Assembly (NCBI GenBank): GCA_017432445.1
Contig: JAFRJC010000137.1
Location: 186,001 to 250,000, forward strand
DNA length: 64,000 nt
Origin: Eggerthellaceae bacterium
GTDB taxonomy: Bacteria; Actinomycetota; Coriobacteriia; Coriobacteriales; Eggerthellaceae
Reading direction: 5' to 3'
The translations under genes and the position numbers were made by a program. Positions 17,264 through 24,305 of this stretch are shown one piece after another. The notes under the pieces are model-generated. The model saw only the letters and a list, made by a program, of their open reading frames with translations. It searched no databases and was not told the origin of the DNA. The stretch's first letter is position 1, and each line of letters begins with the position of its first letter.

Positions 17264-19111
17264 ATGCTACATCTGAAGAAGGTTCTGGGCGCCAAGCCCA
17301 AAGAACACGTCGAGGCGACCTTGGAGCAGTTGCTCACGCCTTGGGGTGAAGCGCTGGATGTGCAACAAGTGCTCCAGGAGCATCCCGAGCCAATGTTTGC
17401 CCGTGAATCCTTCCAGATGCTCAACGGGCCCTGGAAATGCGCTTTCGTCGAAAGCGCGCATCGTCCCGATGAAGATCTGGCATCGGTGGTGGAACAAGCA
17501 CGTCAACCCGAAGATGACGCTTTCGAACAGGAGATCATCGTTCCCTTCTCGCCCGAGGCGTTGCTTTCCGGCGTAAGCAGGCAGCTGCAGCCAACTGAGC
17601 TTTTGTGGTATCGCCGTAGTTTCGAGGCGCCTAATCTGGGCGGGGGAGAGCGGGTCATCCTCCATTTCCAGGCCGTCGACTACGCCTGTTCCGTGTATGT
17701 GAACAGGCAACATGCAGGGGTGCATGCGGGCGGTTATACGCCGTTTTCGCTTGACATCACCGACTTGCTTGGCGAAGGGGGCAACGAGCTATCCGTCTGC
17801 GTTGCGGATTCGAGCGAGATGGGCGGGCGTTTGCGCGGCAAGCAGCGTTTCGATCGTGGCGACATCTGGTATACGGCCCAAAGCGGCATCTGGCAAAGCG
17901 TATGGTACGAGGTGGTTCCCGCGGCTCATCTGAGCTCGATCGTGATCGAGCCCGATGCAGCAACAGGTATCCTCTCGGTAGGTGCGCACGTGCAATTGGG
18001 AGAACCAGAGCTTGCGCTTCGCCTGGAGGTGTTGGATGGGGAAGGGCGGCTTGTGGCGTCGGCGTGCGAGTCGCCACGCGAGACAACCTGTGCGATAGCC
18101 GTGCACATTCCCGACGTGCGCCCCTGGTCTCCAGACGATCCGTATCTGTATTCGATACGTCTGGTGTACGGCGAAGACGTCGTGAACAGCTATTGCGGTT
18201 TCCGTAGCGTGGAGGTGCGCGATGATGAGCATGGCGTGAAGCGCCTGTTCTTGAACGGAGAGCCGTTATTCATAAAGGGCGTGCTCGACCAGGCTTATTG
18301 GTCAGATGGCCTTATGACGGCGCCTTCCGACGAGGCGCTCGTGTTCGATATCGAGGCTATGCGCGCCGCTGGTTTCAACCTGATGCGCAAGCATATCAAG
18401 GTCGAGTCCTCTCGTTGGTATTACCACTGCGATAGGTTGGGCATGCTCGTCTTGCAGGATATGGTCTGCGGCGGCGACCCGGAAATCAAGACGTGGCATT
18501 GGAGTTACAAGCCCACTCTGTTCAAGATCAGTTGGAATCATTACCGCGACGACACAGATGCCCACCGCGACAATCTCGGTTCGGGTGACGAGCGCTATCG
18601 GGAAGAATGGCGCTCGACATGCCGTGAGGTCATGCGCATCCTTGGCAACCATCCCTGCATCATCTGCTGGTCGCTGTTCAACGAAGGCTGGGGCCAATTT
18701 AACGCAAAAGATGCCTGCGCCATGGCGCGCGCCCAGGATCCGACGCGCCCAATCGATGCCACCAGCGGTTGGTATGACCAGGGTTGCGGTGATTTCAACA
18801 GCGTGCACAATTACTTCCGCGACATGAAGGTCTGGCGCGACTGGCGCGGGCATCGGGCGTTCTTCGTCTCGGAATTCGGAGGATATACGCATAGGGTGGA
18901 AGGCCATAGCGCGCTTGAAGAGGCGTATGGCTACGAACTCTACGACGATCTCGGCGAATGGAGGTCAGCTGTGCGCTCGTTGCTCGCACAGATGGATGCG
19001 CTCGAGCCCAAGGGGCTGGCCGGATACATTTACACGCAAGTCAGCGATATCGAAGAAGAAACGAACGGCATTCTGACTTACGACCGTCGCGTGAACAAGC
19101 TCATGCCATAA
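17264..19111 (+). CDS. Glycoside hydrolase family 2 (beta-galactosidase/beta-glucuronidase-like)
   Basis: This 615-residue GH2 enzyme has a jelly-roll sugar-binding domain (FQAVDYACSVYVNRQHAGVHAGGYTPF), an immunoglobulin-like domain (WSPDDPYLYSIRLVYG) and a TIM barrel. The acid/base is E474 in SLFNEGWGQF and the nucleophile is E537 in VSEFGGYTH. The length is short compared with LacZ (~1000) and close to beta-glucuronidases or small beta-galactosidases. No signal peptide is seen, so it is likely intracellular. Start ATG follows GAGGAGA. It probably forms one transcript with the GH13 gene, and together they suggest use of imported oligosaccharides. Exact substrate specificity cannot be set from sequence. 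Confidence 0.88.
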   Translation: MLHLKKVLGAKPKEHVEATLEQLLTPWGEALDVQQVLQEHPEPMFARESFQMLNGPWKCAFVESAHRPDEDLASVVEQARQPEDDAFEQEIIVPFSPEALLSGVSRQLQPTELLWYRRSFEAPNLGGGERVILHFQAVDYACSVYVNRQHAGVHAGGYTPFSLDITDLLGEGGNELSVCVADSSEMGGRLRGKQRFDRGDIWYTAQSGIWQSVWYEVVPAAHLSSIVIEPDAATGILSVGAHVQLGEPELALRLEVLDGEGRLVASACESPRETTCAIAVHIPDVRPWSPDDPYLYSIRLVYGEDVVNSYCGFRSVEVRDDEHGVKRLFLNGEPLFIKGVLDQAYWSDGLMTAPSDEALVFDIEAMRAAGFNLMRKHIKVESSRWYYHCDRLGMLVLQDMVCGGDPEIKTWHWSYKPTLFKISWNHYRDDTDAHRDNLGSGDERYREEWRSTCREVMRILGNHPCIICWSLFNEGWGQFNAKDACAMARAQDPTRPIDATSGWYDQGCGDFNSVHNYFRDMKVWRDWRGHRAFFVSEFGGYTHRVEGHSALEEAYGYELYDDLGEWRSAVRSLLAQMDALEPKGLAGYIYTQVSDIEEETNGILTYDRRVNKLMP

Positions 19112-19157
19112 GAGAAGCGGATTGACGAGTTGAGCCTGCGCTTTTCGCCTCGTTGCA

Positions 19158-20066
19158 TCAGGCGTTTTTCTGAAGCGCGCTCTTCGAAACGGGATGTAGT
19201 TCGGGAATATTCTTCCAAAGCCGGACGGGCATGAAATGACGGCGAAGTTCGGGATTGTAACGGGACGAGATGGAAAGCGAATCGTAGAACTGCTGCCAGA
19301 GCGCCTCGACGAAGGCGTCTTCGGCGCTGCGTGCGGGCACGTTAACCACGTCATCGGCCACGAGGTACCATGTATTGCCGTCGTATACGCCGGATATGTG
19401 GTGCACCTCATCGAAGATGATGAACGGCTGAATGTTGAAGCGGGATGCGAAATGATTCATGACCAGCGGAACGACGTTTGCATTGGGGTTGCAGCGTGCA
19501 AACCAAACGCCGTTTTCGAGCTGTGAGAACCGAACGAACTGGCGCATCCTCTCAGACTCTTTTACAACATGTTTTTCGAGCGCGACGAGGTCGGCCACGA
19601 CGGGGTTTGACAGATCGTTGAGCGCGCTACGGCGTTTGTTTCGCTTTGGGCCGTCCATGACGTAGCGAATGAAACGGTACACGGCGATGCCAGTTTTCGG
19701 GTTGTCATTTGCTGCAGCGTACGCAATCGCACTGAATGCCTTTTTGCCGGCTTCGCGCTCCACGCCCCTGCGAACACGCAGGGCGCGTTCGTAGTCGGCA
19801 GAGACGAAAAACGAGGATTGCTCGAAGCGGGGTTGATAAGCCGCTTCGGGAACGATGTCTTCGGGGTCCTCATGACGGGAGTAGGCTTCGAACACGCAGC
19901 AGAGCAGGCCTTCTAGCGAGCCGTCGTAAAGGTAGGCCACCTGTTGCAGCGGTTCTCCGCGCAAATCCGAATAGGCGGAGGAGTTGGCTTGCGAGCAGCC
20001 TGTGCTGAGTCCAGAAGCGTGTGCGGTGTCGAGCCGAACAGCTTCGCCTGCTTTGGCCGCGTTCAT
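19158..20066 (-). CDS. TIGR03915-type protein linked to radical-SAM DNA repair
   Basis: This 302-residue protein matches the family found next to the TIGR03916 radical-SAM proteins and annotated as probable DNA-metabolism proteins. The characteristic start is LYDGSLEGLLCCVFEAY. The middle has RSALNDLSNPVVADLVALEKHV and an aromatic, histidine-rich C-terminal part (HFASRFNIQPFIIFDEVH, RHFMPVRLWKNIPEL). Some family members are fused to uracil-DNA-glycosylase domains; none is fused here. Its start overlaps the upstream radical-SAM stop as ATGA, which indicates translational coupling and a functional pair. The biochemical activity of this component is unproven. Confidence 0.8.
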   Translation of the reverse strand: MNAAKAGEAVRLDTAHASGLSTGCSQANSSAYSDLRGEPLQQVAYLYDGSLEGLLCCVFEAYSRHEDPEDIVPEAAYQPRFEQSSFFVSADYERALRVRRGVEREAGKKAFSAIAYAAANDNPKTGIAVYRFIRYVMDGPKRNKRRSALNDLSNPVVADLVALEKHVVKESERMRQFVRFSQLENGVWFARCNPNANVVPLVMNHFASRFNIQPFIIFDEVHHISGVYDGNTWYLVADDVVNVPARSAEDAFVEALWQQFYDSLSISSRYNPELRRHFMPVRLWKNIPELHPVSKSALQKNA

Positions 20067-21406
20067 GCCGACGGCCTTTCGGGAATCTGTTGCAAATCGC
20101 TGAAGAGCGAGAGCTGGCCTGGAAGGACGCGATCGGCTCTGCGGCCATGGCGCCCTCCTTCGATGGGTGCTGCGAGCAACGGGCGCAATGCTTCGCGCGT
20201 GAAAGAAACGCCCGCCCCGCCGTATACCCCGTTGCAGGTGAGAAAGTAGCGTGCCCGTTTGTACGCGATGCCGAGCTTACGCAGCTCGGACTCGCGCAAG
20301 GTGGTGGTGCGGCGCGCCTTGATGATGTTGCGCGCGCCGACCGGGCCTATTCCCGGAACTCTGAGAAGGACTTCCAGAGGGGCTTCGTTGACTTCGACGG
20401 GGAACAAGTCCAGATGGTTGAGTGCCCAATTGGCTTTCGGGTCCACGTCGGTTTCGAGGAAGGGGTGGGTTTCGTCGATGAGCTCGTCGGCACGGTATTG
20501 GTAAAACCTCATGAGCCAATCGGCTTGGTAGAGCCGATGCTCGCGGTTAAGTTGGACGGCATCGCCGGAGGGGAGTCGCGGGTCTTGGTTGACGGGCAGG
20601 TAAGCGCTGAAGAATACGCGTTTAAGCTGGTATGACTGATACAGAGCTGCTGAGAGGGTGAGTATTTGGTAGTCGCTTTCGGGGGTTGCGCCGACGATCA
20701 TCTGCGTGGATTGCCCGGCTGGCGAGAAAGCCTCCTGTTTGCGCGCCACGCGCACTTGCCGCTGGTAAAACGTGGGTTTGCGGCGTGCCAGCGCGCGGGT
20801 TTCGGCGTCTTCGGCGATGGAATCGCGTATCTGGCGCATGGGCGCCAAGATGTTCGCCTGTGACTTCTGCGGGGCGAGCAAAGCGAGGCTTTTCTGCGAG
20901 GGGAGTTCCAAATTGACGCTGAGGCGGTCAGCCAGGTGTCCCAGTTCATCGATGAGCTGGGGCGCCGTGCCTGGAACGGCTTTAGCGTGGATGTAGCCCC
21001 GAAAACCGTACTCGTGTCGCAATATGCTAAGCGTGCGCACCATGAGCTCGGTCGTGTAATCGGGGGACTTGATCACTCCCGAGCTCAAGAACAGGCCTTC
21101 GATGTAGTTTCGCCGATAGAACTCGATGGTGAGGTCGGCCAGCTCGCGGGGCGTGAAGGCTGCGCGCGGCACGTCGTTGCTTCGGCGGCTGGCGCAATAG
21201 GCGCAATCGTAAATGCAGACGTTGGTGTAGAGGACTTTGAGCAGGCTTATGCAGCGTCCGTCGGGCGTGAAGCTGTGGCAAATGCCGCCTGAGCATGCGG
21301 AGCCGAGCTTCCCCTTCTGTGCGGAGCGCGAAGAGCCCGATGACGTGCAAGCCACGTCGTACTTTGCGGCATCGGCCAGGATATCCAGTTTCGTCATCAA
21401 GTCCAT
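20063..21406 (-). CDS. Radical SAM protein, putative DNA modification/repair (TIGR03916-type)
   Basis: This protein has a 4Fe-4S radical-SAM cluster motif C-x3-C-x2-C (CIYDCAYC) and a C-terminal helix-hairpin-helix (LLRVPGIGPVGARNIIKA), a non-specific DNA-binding element that supports a role on DNA. Conserved early cysteines (GSACSGGICHSF) precede the motif. I place the start at ATG 21406 (447 residues). An upstream in-frame ATG at 21481 lies before the visible promoter and has no Shine-Dalgarno sequence. It is the first gene of a coupled pair with the TIGR03915 protein. The promoter spacer holds a LexA-like box, so DNA-damage induction is likely (inference). Substrate unknown. Confidence 0.85.
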   Translation of the reverse strand: MDLMTKLDILADAAKYDVACTSSGSSRSAQKGKLGSACSGGICHSFTPDGRCISLLKVLYTNVCIYDCAYCASRRSNDVPRAAFTPRELADLTIEFYRRNYIEGLFLSSGVIKSPDYTTELMVRTLSILRHEYGFRGYIHAKAVPGTAPQLIDELGHLADRLSVNLELPSQKSLALLAPQKSQANILAPMRQIRDSIAEDAETRALARRKPTFYQRQVRVARKQEAFSPAGQSTQMIVGATPESDYQILTLSAALYQSYQLKRVFFSAYLPVNQDPRLPSGDAVQLNREHRLYQADWLMRFYQYRADELIDETHPFLETDVDPKANWALNHLDLFPVEVNEAPLEVLLRVPGIGPVGARNIIKARRTTTLRESELRKLGIAYKRARYFLTCNGVYGGAGVSFTREALRPLLAAPIEGGRHGRRADRVLPGQLSLFSDLQQIPERPSA

Positions 21407-21407
21407 G

Positions 21408-21463
21408 CGTACGTCCGTTCGCTCAGATAAATCAATAGTAAACAAACACCCGTTCGCTGTCAA
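21408..21463 (-). promoter_or_regulatory. Sigma70-type promoter with embedded LexA-like boxes for the radical-SAM pair
   Basis: On the minus strand a perfect -35 TTGACA (plus 21458-21463) is followed after exactly 17 nt by TACTAT (plus 21435-21440). The spacer contains CGAACGGGTGTTTG (plus 21443-21456), which agrees at 13 of 14 positions with the Gram-positive LexA consensus CGAACRNRYGTTYC. A second, weaker copy, CGAACGGACGTACG (plus 21408-21421), overlaps the leader just before the start codon. A repressor bound there would block RNA polymerase. Confidence 0.7.
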
Positions 21464-21508
21464 TGACGGCTGTGCTATCATGTCGATTTATACGAAGACG
21501 CTGATTTG

Positions 21509-21691
21509 TTTCCTGCATGCGAGCCCAAGCGGTCGCGCAGACCCGCACGAGTTAACCGCTCGTCGCTCCTGGTGCGGCAGCTGCGGAACTCGCCGCCTTC
21601 GGCGGCTCAGACAGTCCTCGCTCCCGCCGCACCAGAGCTCCTCACAACTCGTGAGGGTTTGCGCGACCGCTTGGGCCCCGTATGCAGGAAA
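21509..21691. other. 183-nt nested inverted-repeat element (structured RNA or palindromic repeat)
   Basis: The 312-nt gap 21407-21718 is largely filled by one nested hairpin. The outer arms 21509-21544 and 21655-21691 pair almost throughout (TTTCCTGCAT/ATGCAGGAAA, then a 16-bp block 21524-21539 with 21660-21675, then ACCC/GGGT). Next come CACGAGTT/AACTCGTG (21546-21553 with 21646-21653), TGGTGCGGC/GCCGCACCA and an innermost GCCGCC-TTC-GGCGGC. It ends 27 nt before the HAD phosphatase start, so it could lie in its leader. Total length resembles 6S RNA, but no homology can be claimed. Confidence 0.6.
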
Positions 21692-21718
21692 CGCCTGTGT
21701 TGAGTAGGGGAGTTTCAT

Positions 21719-22366
21719 ATGGCAATACGGGCCATTCTGTTTGACAACGACGGCACCTTGGTCGACACGCACGACCTCATACTCTCGAGCATGCGCCACA
21801 CCGTCAACGATGTGTTCGGGCTCAATTTGCCCGACTCGCGGCTCATGGCAAAGGTTGGCATCCCCCTTGCCGATCAGATGATGGATTTCGCAACCGACAT
21901 CTCGCAGCGCGATGAGATGCTGCGCGTGTACCGCGAGCACAACCATGCGCACCATGATGCTGCCATAACGGCTTTCCCCGGCGTGGTGGAAGGATTGCGC
22001 ACGCTGTCAGAAGCGGGTTTCGCCATGGGCGTAGTCACTTCGAAGCGTGCTCCTCTCGCGACACGCGGGCTTCAGATTACCGGTGCCTGGCCTTATCTCG
22101 ACTGCCTTGTAGGCCCCGATGAATGTCCAAAGGCAAAACCCGATCCCGATCCCATCCTAGTGGGCGCAAACCTGCTGGGCGTTCCTGCTGGGGATTGCGC
22201 TTATGTGGGGGACAGCCCGTTCGACATCCATGCGGGCAACGCGGCTGGCTGCATGACCGTCGCCGCCCTGTGGGGCATGTTCTCGCGTGAGGAACTCCTG
22301 GCAGAAGAGCCGGATTACAGCTGCAATACGTTTGCGGAGTTCGTCGATCTGATGATGGGACTGTAA
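21719..22366 (+). CDS. HAD-superfamily phosphatase (phosphoglycolate phosphatase/PpaX-like)
   Basis: This 215-residue hydrolase has HAD motif I FDNDGTLVDTHDL with the Asp nucleophile, a helical cap (residues ~15-80), motif II VVTSKR, motif III lysine in PKAKPDPDP and motif IV YVGDSPFDIHAGNAAG. The spacing is that of the Gph/PpaX/pyrophosphatase group, so it probably removes phosphate from phosphoglycolate, pyrophosphate or a nucleotide-type metabolite. ATG follows AGGGGAG. It stands alone between a structured intergenic element and a terminator region. Specific substrate is not assignable. Confidence 0.88.
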   Translation: MAIRAILFDNDGTLVDTHDLILSSMRHTVNDVFGLNLPDSRLMAKVGIPLADQMMDFATDISQRDEMLRVYREHNHAHHDAAITAFPGVVEGLRTLSEAGFAMGVVTSKRAPLATRGLQITGAWPYLDCLVGPDECPKAKPDPDPILVGANLLGVPAGDCAYVGDSPFDIHAGNAAGCMTVAALWGMFSREELLAEEPDYSCNTFAEFVDLMMGL

Positions 22367-22402
22367 AAGGAAACGTCGGCGCGGAGCTGGCATGATGCAA
22401 AA

Positions 22403-22480
22403 CAGAGCCCCCGAGCTTATCCCATCTGCGTGGTGCGATTTGCCTGCGTTCGGGCAAATGGGACAAGCTCGGAGGCTCTG
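22403..22480 (-). terminator. Long terminator hairpin for the minus-strand regulator operon
   Basis: The arms 22403-22425 and 22458-22480 pair over 23 positions, broken only by a C-A and an A-C on the plus strand. On the minus strand both become G-U pairs, giving one continuous stem followed by TTTTGC. That is the geometry of a rho-independent terminator for the minus-strand genes that end at 22508. Read from the plus side it may also insulate the HAD gene. Confidence 0.65.
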
Positions 22481-22507
22481 GGTGGGGATGAAGCGGCGGG
22501 TTCCCCG

Positions 22508-22690
22508 TTAGATATGCGATTGTCCGCCGCGTAATCTTGGCCGAGCTTGTCGCGGCTGGCTCGGCCTCGTGAGTGTGTCAAATTTCTTGCGCAGGCTCGA
22601 ATACCCGCTTTCGTTTGAGATGAAGGGACAGAACGGTTCGGGCTGCAGCCTGGGCTTCCCGGCGAAAATGCGCTTGTTCGACATCGCCAT
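22508..22690 (-). CDS. Small basic protein of unknown function
   Basis: This is a possible 60-residue protein beginning MAMSNKRIFAGKPRLQPE. It is rich in Arg, Pro and Ser and ends RLRGGQSHI. It lies 13 nt after the winged-helix gene stop, in the same direction and ahead of a shared terminator, with an AGGAAA about ten bases before ATG. No domain is recognised. The low-complexity C-terminus and weak start signals mean it could be non-coding. Confidence 0.4.
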   Translation of the reverse strand: MAMSNKRIFAGKPRLQPEPFCPFISNESGYSSLRKKFDTLTRPSQPRQARPRLRGGQSHI

Positions 22691-22703
22691 GTCCGTACGT
22701 TTC

Positions 22704-23030
22704 CTACATCTCGTCGTGCTCTTCGGCCTGTGAATCTGCCAAGCCCTCGAGCATTCCAATATGCCGTACCACTTCTGCACCGAGCGGTGTGACGGTGTAT
22801 CCGCTGCGCGCCCGGTACTTTTGAATGCACCCCGATGCGACGAGCGATTGCATCAGGGGATTGAGCTTTCCCTTGCTGACATGGAAAAGCTCCGCAATCT
22901 CCTCCTGGCTTTCGCGCACCCGCTTCCCGCCCAGCGTGTCGGCTTGCAACTCCGAGAGCAAGCACAACAGCCGAAACGAGTCCGAGGTGAACAGGTTCAC
23001 CAGACCCCGTTGTCCGTTTAAGTAGTCCAT
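22704..23030 (-). CDS. Winged-helix transcriptional regulator (MarR-like or Crp-tail-like)
   Basis: This 108-residue protein is mostly a winged helix: SDSFRLLCLLSELQAD, then helix-turn-helix SQEEIAELFHVSKGKLNPLMQSLVASGCI and a wing with QKYRARSGYTVTPLGAEVV. The N-terminus DYLNGQRGLVNLF is an extra helix. It probably represses its own promoter: the upstream 70 nt are extremely AT-rich and carry ATTAGACTAAT-type repeats. There is no Shine-Dalgarno sequence and a TATAGT -10 sits only ten bases before ATG, suggesting a leaderless or near-leaderless mRNA. The regulated genes are unknown. Confidence 0.75.
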   Translation of the reverse strand: MDYLNGQRGLVNLFTSDSFRLLCLLSELQADTLGGKRVRESQEEIAELFHVSKGKLNPLMQSLVASGCIQKYRARSGYTVTPLGAEVVRHIGMLEGLADSQAEEHDEM

Positions 23031-23040
23031 TTATCAAAAT

Positions 23041-23097
23041 ACTATACTCTAATAAATCGAAAAATAAAGAAATTAGATTAAAAAAAATTAGACTAAT
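23041..23097 (-). promoter_or_regulatory. AT-rich promoter/operator of the winged-helix regulator
   Basis: The segment is nearly free of G and C. On the minus strand TATAGT lies ten bases before the start codon. Further upstream is a perfect 5+1+5 palindrome ATTAGACTAAT (plus 23087-23097) and a related AATTAGATTAA (23071-23081), spaced like a tandem operator. The rest of the 398-nt gap 23031-23428 holds nothing I recognise from 23098 to about 23300, then the structured leader listed separately. Confidence 0.45.
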
Positions 23098-23316
23098 TTG
23101 AAAAAGAGGGGACTTCGGCACAAAAAGCCTGGTCACGAATTATGGCTGCCTTGTGGGTATTGAAGACCTTATGAATTAGATATCAAGTATGTGAAGACGC
23201 CTTGAGCTGGTGATTTGCGAATCCTATGGCGATTCGTTGTACAGCTCGTCGAGCGTATTTGTGCAAAGTGTCCCCATTCGAGGGTATGTGATATTCGGCC
23301 CGTATCCTTGGAATCA

Positions 23317-23416
23317 CCGATTGGGCGGTTGCGCTGCCTGAGCGCGCAACCCAAACGCACGGCAAACTCGGATCACGGGATGCCGGACCAAAACGGCCGG
23401 CATCCCACCCAATCGG
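23317..23416 (+). other. Three-way-junction leader upstream of the C39-like secreted protein gene
   Basis: A 9-bp closing stem (CCGATTGGG 23317-23325 with CCCAATCGG 23408-23416) encloses two perfect hairpins: GGTTGCGC/GCGCAACC (23327-23334 with 23344-23351) and GGGATGCCGG/CCGGCATCCC (23377-23386 with 23397-23406). Between them is a 25-nt unpaired strand. The closing stem ends two bases before the AAAGGA ribosome-binding site, so folding could control translation. It does not match a riboswitch class I can recognise. Confidence 0.55.
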
Positions 23417-23428
23417 CGAAAGGATTTT

Positions 23429-24295
23429 ATGCATAGTACAAAAAGAGCCATGCTCTGGATTACCGTTGCGCTGTGTTTGGCGCTTTCCCCGATAAGCGCT
23501 TTCGCCGCAGATGCATCGGTTCATGCCGGCGGTATCGAAACCAATCCGGTTTCAGCCGATTCAGGCGAAGACGTTTCCAAGGATTCCTCTGCTAGCTCTG
23601 AGGAAGGTTCTTCCGAGGACGAATCGGCAGAAACTGACGATTCAGCGGCCGATGAAGAGAAGCGACTCGAGGATGAGAAACAGCTCCAAGCCGAAAAGGA
23701 GCAACGCGAAGAAGTTCAGGCAAGCCTGAAGGAAGAGCTCGAGGAGATCGAGGCCGAGAAGCAGGAGAAGGCCGAAAAGCAAGCCAAGCAGGGTAATAAG
23801 CAAAAGAAGGCGGTCAAGCTCCTCACGGTTCAGGAGACCGACAAGGTGCTCGGATACGAGCGCTCGGCAATCAAGCAGATCGGCACCCAGGAACAGACCG
23901 GCCACACCATTTGCTGCCCGTCGTTTTCCTGCGCCTATGGTGACGCTGTGATCGATGGCACCATCCATGACCATTCGTATTACACCTGCAGCTGTTGCAC
24001 ATGGAACGATTGGGGCACAGGCTCCTCGGTTGGCCGTAGCTTGGGTTCCAGCGAAGAACTGCTGCGCGAGGCATATGACCAGATTTCGGACGGCAAGCCG
24101 ACGGTCATTCACGTGGCTGGTTATGGTTCAGGTGAGCATTGGATCTGCCTCATCGGCTACAAGAATGCCGAAAACCCCGACAGCCTCTCGCTTGACAACT
24201 TCGTCGCGCTTGATCCTTGGGATGGCGCTGAAATCACTGCGAGCGAACGCTATTCGCTTTACGGCGACGGCTGCGAGCATATTTCGAGCCGATAA
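23429..24295 (+). CDS. Secreted papain-like C39-family protein with acidic coiled-coil linker
   Basis: This 288-residue exported protein has a signal peptide (residues 1-27, cleavage after AFA). A Ser/Glu/Asp-rich segment and a charged coiled coil (EEKRLEDEKQLQAEKEQRE) reach to about residue 130. The C-terminal domain looks like peptidase C39_2: CCPSFSCAYGDAVIDG with the Cys at 162/163, GKPTVIHVAGYGSGEHWICLIGY with the His, and VALDPWDG with the Asp. It also has a CSCC cluster. Such domains cleave peptides or act as bacteriocin-type proteases; here it probably works at the cell surface. Its leader contains a three-way-junction structure. AAAGGA precedes the ATG. Confidence 0.75.
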   Translation: MHSTKRAMLWITVALCLALSPISAFAADASVHAGGIETNPVSADSGEDVSKDSSASSEEGSSEDESAETDDSAADEEKRLEDEKQLQAEKEQREEVQASLKEELEEIEAEKQEKAEKQAKQGNKQKKAVKLLTVQETDKVLGYERSAIKQIGTQEQTGHTICCPSFSCAYGDAVIDGTIHDHSYYTCSCCTWNDWGTGSSVGRSLGSSEELLREAYDQISDGKPTVIHVAGYGSGEHWICLIGYKNAENPDSLSLDNFVALDPWDGAEITASERYSLYGDGCEHISSR

Positions 24296-24305
24296 GAACG
24301 GTGGA

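Noticed and set aside
21509-21691. Naming the 183-nt element as 6S RNA
   Set aside because: Length and rod shape are compatible, but the central open bubble and any known consensus could not be confirmed by eye.
23317-23416. Assignment of the leader to the c-di-GMP-I or c-di-AMP riboswitch class
   Set aside because: A GCAAAC string is present, but the conserved partner sequences and helix order of those classes are not.
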